64,000 nucleotides of DNA from Pectinophora gossypiella (taxonomy: Eukaryota; Arthropoda; Insecta; Lepidoptera; Gelechiidae). The stretch spans positions 191,001-255,000 of the forward strand of contig NC_065425.1 in the NCBI RefSeq assembly GCF_024362695.1, in the 5' to 3' direction. Positions 54,446-64,000 of this stretch are shown in pieces; positions within the stretch are counted from its first letter, which is position 1; each line of letters starts with the position of its first letter. Under the pieces are notes generated by a model. It saw nothing but the letters and a program-made list of their open reading frames with translations. It did not search any database and was not told the origin of the DNA. A program made the translations under genes and the position numbers.

Positions 54446-56030
54446 AAATAAGTAAATGCATACAAATACGACTAATGCAACTCAAGCAAGACTCAAATAA
54501 TAATCCTTCAAGTTCCTTTTAAAACTACCCACCGTGTCACATTCCCGAGTGACCCTGGGTAGCGCGTTCCACAGTTTGACGGCCTGAACGGTATAAGAGT
54601 CACCGTACATTTGCGTAGAATAGGGGGGAGTTTTCAGGTGCAGGTTGTAAATGTTATGTCATAGAATAAAGAATAAGTACTACGTATAGAATTCCAACTC
54701 TCCGCTCCAGCGGCTGAGCTAGGTTTACTTCACCACCGCTCAGTCTTACAGAAATCTTTAATCGCATGGGCGTCAGATGTCACACACACAGATGCGCGTG
54801 TACGATAACGTCAATGTGTAGTGTCTGTGTAAACGAGGTGTTTTGTATGAAGTGTCCGGGGTGTCGTCATAACATAACATATAAATACTTTATTGCACAA
54901 AAATTAAAACAAAAGAGAAATAGAATGAATACAATAGGCGGCGTTATTGCTAAGTAGCAATCTCTTTCAGGCAACCAGGCAGGGGGTTATGTTATGTTTA
55001 TTACATAAGTACATTGAAATGAGCCTATTTAATTTCATATCTACATAACAACACCTATATGCACAATTCCTCTTCCGCTCCGCCCAACACCACGCTCTCT
55101 ATCTAAAAACAATCACAAAACTACGTGAAAACGATTCCAATCAACAAATTGATGTAATAGAATGTATCTGAGGCGATAAAACATAGTATCTGTGCAAGTG
55201 TGCCGCGGGGAGTCGAACACCACTCCCTGCGGACGGGTGCCGGCCACACTGACTCCACCTGTCACACTGACCCACTACTTGAGACATTCGTAATCATCTG
55301 TCGGATTTAAGAGAATTGTGTTGTTGAGGTGTTGATTGCAGCAAATGGAATTGTGTAGGTTTCAACTAGTCAAGTAAGAAACTTTAAATAAACGTCAAAA
55401 CAAGAAATAACTATGGAATTTGTATGAAAAACACAGTGACGTTACGGAAATACGTGAAAATATGTCGGACTTATTATTGCGCTAATAAATTAGCTCTATA
55501 GTCTCAGAAAGATAATTATTTTAACGATAATTATTTCGGCCGAAATGAAGGAAGCTTTTCAAAAAAGCTATTGTCTTTTAATATTAATAATACATACATA
55601 CATACATAAACTCACGCCCGTAATCCCTAATGGGGTGGGCAGAGCCACAAGTAATCAAAGACAACTTGCAGCCACTGTTGATACGAAGTCCAAAGATGGA
55701 TATGATGAACCTTATGGTGAATATTAATAATATTTTATTTATTATATAAAAAAGTACGTAAATATATTTATTTACACATATGTGCATATTTTTTGTTTTC
55801 AGGTCGAGGAATTAATTTATTAATTAATTAATTCCTCGACTGACCTCTGTTCAGTAAGTCATCATCTTCCTAACTTTATCCCGTTTCCACAGGGTTCACT
55901 TACCGCACCTGAAAATTTGATTGATCCGTTTTTTTACAGAAGCACCTGCCTGTTTGACCTTCCAATCCGGAGGGAAACCCAGCCCAATACAGGTAAATAT
56001 CATCACACATATATAAAGACACACAACCGA
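54446..56030. other. Non-coding stretch with LINE tails
   Basis: No gene seen. It contains a dispersed repeat at 54660-54870 (shared with 42780-43000 and pieces in intron 5 of both secreted-protein genes), a LINE 3' tail (54880-54985, tactttattgcac), a LINE 3' end at 55590-55660, a palindrome (55803-55840) and a minus SINE family B piece (55865-56000). Confidence 0.5.
55803..55840. repeat. Perfect palindrome, 38 bp
   Basis: gtcgaggaattaatt is followed after eight bases by its exact reverse complement. AT-rich centre; possible hairpin. Confidence 0.8.
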
Positions 56031-56065
56031 CCTGTATAATTAAAGCTCTTTACTATAATAACATA

Positions 56066-56340
56066 CTAGTGACCCGCCCCGGCTTCGCTCGGGTGCAATG
56101 CTGAGGAAAAAATAAAATTATTTACAACATCACATTAAAAATTCAAAAATAACACACATTATAACTATAACAGTATTTCTCCACTATTTAATGGATGTTA
56201 TTATACATATTATAAACCTTCCTCTTAAATCACTCTATCTATTAAAAAAAACGCATCAAAATCCGTTGCGTAGTTTTAAAGATTTATGCGTACATAGGGA
56301 TATAGGGACAGGAAAAGCGACTTTGTTTTATACTATGTGT
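56066..56340 (+). repeat. Dispersed repeat (gacccgccccggcttcgctc family)
   Basis: It begins actagtgacccgccccgg and ends gcgactttgttttatactat, with aaaatccgttgcgtagtttt near the end. I believe this pattern is widespread in insect genomes, but I cannot name the class. Confidence 0.55.
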
Positions 56341-56502
56341 TCGGCTCTTGGTTTGTGTGGACTGTATAATATGTAGATGGTGAGACGTGGTGAAACACCT
56401 CCACCAACCCGCATTGGAGCAGCGTGGTGGAGTATGCTCCATACCCCCTCCGGTTGATTGAGGGGAGGCCTGTGCCCAGCAGTGGGACGTATATAGGCTG
56501 TT

Positions 56503-58560
56503 TATGTATGTTTTATGTTTATGAGACGTCGAGGGTTCTAAATTCAACTGCAGCAAAACACCAGATTGTTACTTTTCGCTGTTTAATTAAATTGTTAATA
56601 AAAATACACTTTTACACTTTCGCGGGGGGCGTCGGCCATTCGAGACTTAAACATTGCCATACCAAAAAATATTAATTAATTATTTTTATACTTGTGTTGC
56701 CAGCAACACTATGTAGTGATACGTATTATACGTATATGTGCATTATTTATTATCTGAGACCATCAGATGAGACAAGACAAAAGCGAAAGTGTGGAGGTTA
56801 AGAGGCGCGCGCGCAGACATCCGCCGTCGCATCGATCACAGATAACGTGCTACTATGCGGCCTGCCTTGACATCACGACTATATCCCAATTAGGGGTAGT
56901 CAGAGGTACGTCTATGTGGTGGCCCAGTTGGTACAACGCTTGCATCTCACTTTGAGGTCGCAGGTTCAATCCAGCAATGGGTTAAACCAATGATTGTCGA
57001 ATTTGTTTTCAAATTCATGTTTGGACCATAAATGCTTATCACGTGCTCAGCGGTGACGGAAAACATCGTGAGGGGACTCACATTCCCGAGAAATGCATTT
57101 AAATTAATGAAGAAAAATATGTTTTTTTTTCTGTTATATGAAGCTTTTTCAAGAAAATGAAATATTTTAAGAGGTATTAAAATAAAGAGTTTGTGCCCGA
57201 AACTGTTAATTACTCACTGAAGTGCTGTCTCCGGACAGGACATTATTGTACAAATTTTGGAAAAACATACCCGGCGCCATTATTGCTTTCAAGCAACAAC
57301 TCCTTTTACAAAACGTATAATATAACGATGGAAGAGTATCGTGAATTGTGTCCGTCGAACACACCGCGCCTCGCTGCCGTGTATGGTTATAATGTGTATT
57401 GCTTTGTGGGGTGAGGTGTGAGCGGGAGCGGGAGCGGGGGCGGGGCGGGGGAGATATACATATACACATTGTTAAAGCCCTACTTACACTTGCCAAGCCA
57501 TCCTGCCCGATGCATCAAAGTCACGGGCTTGCCGATCAGGATTCTGTGGTGTAATCAATGGTCCTTGTGTCTGTGGCGGACCCAACTAATTGGCCAGCTA
57601 GTTCCGCCCACATGCAACAGATGGCGCCACATTCAATAATGCAGTCTTAAAGCAGTCGTGAAACGCTATATCGAAAGTTTACACAGCAAGTATACAACTT
57701 CCAACATAACACCGTTGGATCGTCGATCCCTAGTCACACTACCAACTTGTGGTTAGCGGGGTACTAGGCTCTGTTAGGTACCCCAGCGGCAGTACACCAA
57801 GCCGCCAAAAGTCTAATAGCTAATTGGTGGAGCGTAACCATGGTAACCACGGTCTCGAGCTAGTGTAATAGCGTCGATTTTGCCGGTCTAGATGTGACCT
57901 GGACGCATCCGTCTGGGTGGATTGGGTGATGTAATTAGTAAATACTCTCCTCTCGCTCTGTAATCTTGCAGGGAATAGTTGCTGCCGAAGCTTCTGATGC
58001 CGTTGAGACCAAGCAATGGCTGATGACGGCACTGCAGTCGTCCCCGCCTCCCGCTGGCCCCTTATAGTGATGTTATAACAGTCACGCTCATATCTTTATT
58101 CGACAGCGCACAGGCTATTAAAAGCAGCCTGCAGACACTTCTGTATCTGACTATAACTGTATGACAGACATAGCCTATACAATCCCACTACAAGGACCTC
58201 ACCTTCAGTTCAGTCCAGCCAAATAGCGAATGCCTCACAGCATCAGAGACCCCTTGTACCACACCACAATCAATCCGTCGTGTTTCCATTAGAATTGATA
58301 GACTTTCACTTATTAGCGGATTGCGGACGCACTGGGCCCCTGGGCGGCTGGGCTAGTGGGCGAGTGGGCGATACACTTCCCACACCTGGGCACACCCGTG
58401 GACAGTGGGCTGACGTCACACAAACTATACGAAAAGGTCTCTCTGTAGGCGACGACAGGTTTCTTTGCATTATATTAATTGATATAATTTACAGTGGCTT
58501 CTTTATATATTTTTTACCCGACTGCGGGGAAGCAAAATGGAAGGTTATGTGTTTGACCGC
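56503..58560. other. Non-coding stretch
   Basis: I see no convincing gene. A SINE family B copy with a tRNA-like head (tggcccagttggtac, gcaggttcaatcc) lies at 56917-57105. A short open frame at 57193-57414 has no recognisable motif and no sign of splicing, and I do not call it. Confidence 0.5.
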
Positions 58561-61500
58561 TATGTATTTATCTTAAGTGGGTGAATAAGTAGGTGGGTGA
58601 ATAGTAACCCTGACACCAGGGTTGATGGGGTTGGTAATCCACCTCACAACCCACACGATAGAAGAAGAGTAGGTCCTATTCTCTCGTGTAGGTTGGGAAG
58701 TCAATAACGAAAGTCATCACCCTGGTGTCAGGGTTACAGTCGCCAAAGGCCCCTGACATGGCTCACGTAACAACTACGGTCACGAGTACTTTGAAACCAT
58801 GTCACATTAACTTTTTTGACAAATTGAACCGTAAGTCTCATTAAATGTCAAATATGATAGTGCGACAGGGTTCTAAAGTGGGTACATGATATTGCTCATG
58901 ACTGTACATACTTATTTAAGTAAATAGTCGCGGGACCGACTGATTAACGTGCCCTCCGAAGCACGGATCGTTTTACTTCCGGAAAAATGATCAGCCTGCA
59001 AATTCCTAACTAAACTAGGGATCAAAAAGATTTTATTTGCGATTATGTCCCCATCGGGATTCGAACTGGATGGTGAGCCTAGTACGGTACGTGGACATTA
59101 CACGAGGCATGTTACGGGCATTTGGTGTTTCTATAATAACTCTGACACCAGAGCTGACGAGGTCTCACAAGTCACAAGAAAGAATAAGTAAATGTGATTC
59201 AAATGTCATTAATTATTAGGCTGATAATTTTAATAAGGGTTAGAAAGTTTTTCAACGTTTAATCACAATGGTTTTACAAAGATAGTTAAATAGCCAATAT
59301 CCACACATCTCTACCGACCATTCTCTATCAAGTTTTAAAGGTCTATTAAAGATAGAAAAGTTATTAACGACCCATCAACGAAACTAATGACGAAGTTCCT
59401 ATACAAAAAACATAAAAGCGTTTGATATTGACAGACAATTAATTTGATATGAAACGTCACCGTGACATTGAAAGTAAGTATAACCCGTAAGAGTTAAATT
59501 GCCACGCCGCGTCGAATGGCTTGTATACAAGCGAGGTGCCTTGTAAATTCGCATGGGTTATAATGAGATAATAACACTATTAGTATATTATGGGCATTTT
59601 ATCGCTGACAAGAGACAGCTTTTCTAAACGTCGATGGCCGTGAGAATGGGTGTATTTCCATTATCGACATATCATGTTGTTTGTACCGGGATGTGAGAAA
59701 AGATGTACCCGAGTAAAAAATACTTATAACTAGGTAAAAACCAAAAGCGTTGAATTAAAAAAGTTACCTTCAAAATGCAGAAAATCAAATCAAATCAAAT
59801 ATACTTTATTGCACAGAACTAAATTTCATCAATCAGACATAACACATGAATACAGTACAATTTGGGCGGCCTTATTGCTCTAGAGCATGGAGAAAATATT
59901 ACGGGACCGACGGCTTAACGTGCCCGCGAAGAATCTTTTCTGTATTGTTTTTTTGTTTAATTTCATTAAGAGGTATAATTTCCTGAAATTTTTAAATGCT
60001 ATTATTCTTGTCGTGTCCTTTTATAATTAACAATTTCTATTTCATTCTTTAAAAAGGTAGAATCAAAACATATAATTGCGACTTACATCCTTTGACCGTG
60101 GCGAGTCACGGATCACAACATGTGTTATCACACCTGTTGATCACAATCCGGCATTCTCTGACCGCCGGCGGTGGAGGCACTTTCCTCATCAGAGGGCAAC
60201 GCCTCTTCAGTGGCAGCGGGGAGCGAGAAACTACCATGAGAAGACTGAGAGAAAAGGCCTTTATTATCAATAAGCACATAAAAAATCATAGGGTGATGAC
60301 TACTTCCCACTAAGATTCCACTTACTATGATCCCGACGCACCACTTTCGATGTTTGCACTGGACAAAGTTCCATTTTCAAATTCAACAAACTCGACAAAG
60401 TCCAATTTCCAATATATACGAAGGAAATTTTAGGAAGGTGCAGGTCGTATCGTATCAGGAGGTGAAGGATTTGGCGGGAAGAAGAGAGCAATGGCGATTG
60501 CTCCACCAACAAGAGCGCAGCTCTTAAATAAAGAGAGCATCATTGTAATTATTATTGGACGGCCGCCAGAAGACATTCTCAAGCCTAGCGAGCAGATATG
60601 ACTCCCCAATTACGAGGCAGTGGGCCAAAATATTCGTATAGAGTAAGTATAAGCTTAGATAAGTTGTTTCCGTAACCTAATATACTAAACTCTGAGTAAC
60701 ATTTAATAATGAGTCATTGTAGCTCGAGATAAAAAAAAATATTCGTAATATTTTAACTGCCTACACCTGTGGTTAGTTGTCAATATAGTAGCATGAAAAC
60801 TGAGTGCGATACATGAGCGTTGAGTGATAGATCTCACTCGATTTTAGGACAGTCCAGAAAGGGTTAAGCCGCCGGAGGCCCGTGTTGCTCTATGGTTAAC
60901 ACGTATCATGGCATTTTCTAAATATTTTCTTGTACTTATATACCTGGCCTTAAACAATACATGAGACTGATGGAACATATTATTGCGACGTCGCCTTAAA
61001 GGGAAAACCAAGTAAGCGCTTTTTGAAAAATTACAAAGCGAAAAATAGACAAGCGAGTTGCAGATTTTTCCTGGGTATTTTTAAACCGGCTTGTGCAACT
61101 CTCTGAAAACCTGTTCATTAGAAATGAAATGAAAGAAATCTAAGGTTCTGTTGAAGAAAGTCACATCAGAATGTGATTTTTCAAAAAAGGCGCTTACTTG
61201 GTTTTTGTTAAAAGTTGACGAAATGCTTGTCGCTTTTACGCTACCAAAGAGACGTGCGTAACAGAGGAACTTTCCTAGCAATTGGCGGTCGATTAGCAGA
61301 TCGCAATGGAGTGATAATGGCTGACTGAGAACTGATCACACGTGTGCTGATTATTGTGTACGGGCGTCATGTTGGTACTGCCAACAACTTGGTGCCGTCA
61401 TGTTGGTATGTTGGTACAACGCCGGTAGTTATAGGTTATTGAGAATAGCAAATTGTTATTATTATAGTTTTTGTGCTTGTTTCCGTTGTTGATGTGTATG

Positions 61501-62938
61501 TTCTACATTCAATTTCTGATGATATCGAGAGCACCGTAGTGGAAGTTTCTTATGAGTGATGATGTTGGTGAAAGATGGAATTTCTCTCAGACGACGCCCT
61601 GAGCTGAGGTTCGCGCCCAACTCAGGCCTATTGTCTTTTTTGTGAGCTCCCCATTTGTCTGGCCAAGTAGTTAATGCCATCTGCGACAAAAAAGCTAACT
61701 TTTTCTTATGTGCCTTATTGTAGGTTTATTGTTGTGTGTCGAAAGATTGCAAACGTCTTGCTTAGTCAAAACCAAAATAGACAGTAGAAAGAAGCCACGC
61801 GTGTAATAGTCACATTCGTTTGTTTTTTGACGTGATTTGTTGTATATTTGACTCAGCTGATATTCACTCAAATTCAAATTCAAAAATATCTTTATTCAGT
61901 AGGTAACATAGTTACACTTTGAATCGTCAATTTTTACATAACGAACGTCTCATCCGCCTAAAACTACTGCAGCTTCTCACAACCTGTATAGCCGGGGAAA
62001 AGAAGCTGCAAGAAAAACCTCGGCACAGGGCCCTAGACGTTCTTTAAAAAAATAAAAAAAATACTAAAAAAATACACTACTAGGCCGGACAAATGGAAAA
62101 TGCTGAGAGCTCTCACCCGTTGCAGGTTATGTATATTTGTAACAATAAATCGACCCTACTGTGTCGATAGCGATAACCGCCCAATGACGAACATTCTAAC
62201 AACTCGCCAGTTTACAAATATATTACTGTCAGTAAACAACCAGCATCTCATAACAACCTTACGGCACATACAATAAACTGGATAGACCATAATGACGTTA
62301 AGATATTTCACGACAACGACAAATAGTCGCCGCGTGCGCACTTCGGTATGTAACGGTGATCATTGGTCATTTGACTACATATCGCCGGTTTAGCTAGATC
62401 ACTCGATGATAGATGACGGTGTAACGGCGCATTGGCAACTACAGGCATTTCAATTATAATGAATCGGTAAACTCATTATGTTTGCTGTTTTTACTGATTA
62501 GTCGTAATGTAATGAATGTGTAATGTAAGGACACACACCATCTGAATCGATAAAATTATGATTGCTGTATATAAGGTCATTGACTGACTCACTCATCACG
62601 AAAGGAGATGGAAAACGGTGGGCCAAAATGTAACATATTGGAATATGGTCTAAAAAGTTGTCGGATTTTTTTATCTAAAAATACCAAAAGTCAACATAAT
62701 TCTTAATCTACAAGCAGAGAAATATGAAAAAGATATATTTAGAAGTGTTCTCTCTTTATTTAAGAGCTGCGCTCTTGTCAGTGGAGTAATCGCCTTCATT
62801 ACTCCATAGATTTAGAAGTGTTAGGAGTCTCAAATTTTGCACGGGGGTTTCTTTTAAGACATAAGTGCTCACTAAGAAATTAGAAATGGAATAGAATTTT
62901 GCGAAATTCAACCCCTACGCGGGTAAAAACTCGACTTT
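58561..62938. other. Repeat-rich non-coding stretch
   Basis: No gene seen. Pieces include SINE family A tails (58600-58666 plus, 58681-58770 minus), the small inverted-end element (58788-58909), a minus SINE family A copy with eroded head (58925-59070), a LINE 3' tail (59785-59885), a fragment shared with 10490-10590 (60431-60535; a reversed piece at 62755-62805) and a copy of the gacgtgacttattgtag family (61580-61690). Confidence 0.5.
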
Positions 62939-63178
62939 TCTTCTTCTCTTCTTCTTATCGTGAGGTGGAATACCAACCTCATCAACCCTGGTGTCAGGGT
63001 TATTACTTAGCCGTCAAAGGCCCCTGACATGGCTCATGTAACGACTACATACTTAATCAGTAAGTAGTAACCGGGACCAACGGCTTAACGAGCCTTCCGA
63101 AGCACGGATCATCTTACTTTCGGACAATCAGGTGATCAGCCTGTAATGTCCTAACCACACTAGGGATCACAAAGTGAC
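62939..63178 (-). mobile_element. SINE family A, tRNA head missing
   Basis: It runs from ttcttctcttcttatcgtga through accgggaccaacggctt and ggatcatcttactttcgg to ggatcacaaagtgac, where the head should begin. Confidence 0.75.
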
Positions 63179-64000
63179 AGTGACTCGACACTTTAAAAAC
63201 TAGGATTTCACGCGAATGAAGTCGCGGGTAACAGCTAATAAAACAAACAACATAATCAAATGGTAGTTTCTCTAGTTATTAAATAACTTGTAATGTACCC
63301 TCGTTGATTTAAAACATGTGTAGCTGTTGCAGTTACTTATCATTTCTTCTCCTCAGCCATAACACCTTGCGAAATGACGTAAATTCAAAAATGTTACATT
63401 GACCTTCAACAAGTTTATCCATGATAATTACGTTGAATAAATGATCTTGATTTGATTTGATTTGTTGTCATAAAATTCTTATGATGGTGAGGCATATTGT
63501 GCCGGCTCAGCGCTCCCCATTTGTCCGGCCGAGTACTTAGTGATAGCTACAAAACACAACAGTTACCGACCCACAGGCCACTATCGATAGACAATGCATA
63601 ATAAAAATAATTATCTAATTAAAACCTATCGATACTTTCAGTCCTAGAAATACGCTTATTCGATTTAGCATACTTTACAACTAATTCCATTCGCAATTTG
63701 AATCATAATAAATATAAATTAATATCCATGAACAGTTTTCGAAAGTGGACTACTTCGGTTTTCGTTTCTAGAAGTCAAATGTGTAACTGGCACAACATTT
63801 TTTTTTTATTATTCATTGAGTTTTTATTACTAGTAGTAGAGAACTTTTGCTACTTCTTTTTTTGTTAACTATTTCATGTTAGACATGTTTATTATTTTAT
63901 TCCATACACATGATATTATAAAAAGAAATATGTACCTATTTTGTGATCATTGTTTTATATTTTAATTCATTTTATTCGTTTTATCTGATTTTATTAAATT
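63179..64000. other. AT-rich right end, no gene seen
   Basis: A LINE-type tail (gatcttgatttgatttgatt) lies near 63440-63465. The remainder is AT-rich with no feature that I can support. Confidence 0.5.

Noticed and set aside
57193..57414. 73-codon plus-strand frame
   Set aside because: No recognisable motif, no signal peptide, no splice context and no paralogue in the window.

Overview
The window looks like nuclear DNA of a lepidopteran (moth or butterfly). Exons are short and GC-rich with GT..AG introns, introns and spacers are AT-rich, and dispersed tRNA-derived SINEs, MITEs, 3' ends of non-LTR retrotransposons and a BEL/Pao LTR element are dense. The order assignment is inference from gene structure and repeat style. 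No bacterial, viral or organellar genes, functional tRNA or rRNA genes, or CRISPR arrays were seen.

Left part (1-10040): the 3' two thirds or so of a plus-strand gene for a secreted or membrane-attached protein built from at least four Cu/Zn superoxide-dismutase-like modules. The copper/zinc ligands are mostly replaced, so it is probably not an active dismutase. Sixteen exons were joined in one consistent frame (846 visible residues); the start lies left of the window. About 1.2 kb downstream, also on plus, is a complete seven-exon gene for the V-ATPase accessory subunit ATP6AP1/Ac45 (11282-16734, 389 aa).

Middle (7320-33995): the dominant structural event is a direct tandem duplication of about 13.3 kb. 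Block 1 (7320-20661) carries the last four SOD-like exons, all of ATP6AP1 and the 3' third of a BEL/Pao element. Block 2 (20663-33995) repeats it; the only difference I saw is a missing 9-bp unit. The left edge lies in a SINE inside an SOD-gene intron and the right edge lies inside the BEL polyprotein gene. The element inserted first and the block duplicated afterwards. The result is two intact ATP6AP1 genes, an orphan SOD 3' fragment, one truncated BEL copy and one full-length BEL copy (31612-38426) with matching 201-bp LTRs, a 5-bp target duplication and an open 1756-codon frame.

Right part (38427-64000): a small tandem family of unrecognised secreted proteins on plus. Two six-exon genes (41418-45769, 202 aa; 47057-51079, 168 aa) share a signal-peptide exon, a 17-residue core exon, identical intron phases and an acidic DDE end. 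Each has expanded a different exon by short tandem repeats. A degenerate last exon of a third member lies at 41067-41144. Several introns carry datable insertions (RTE-like LINE, SINEs) with target duplications and matching empty sites in the sister gene. From 51080 to the end I found no credible protein gene: only repeats, a 254-bp tandem array (52845-54313), a TA microsatellite, foldback elements and SINE/LINE fragments.
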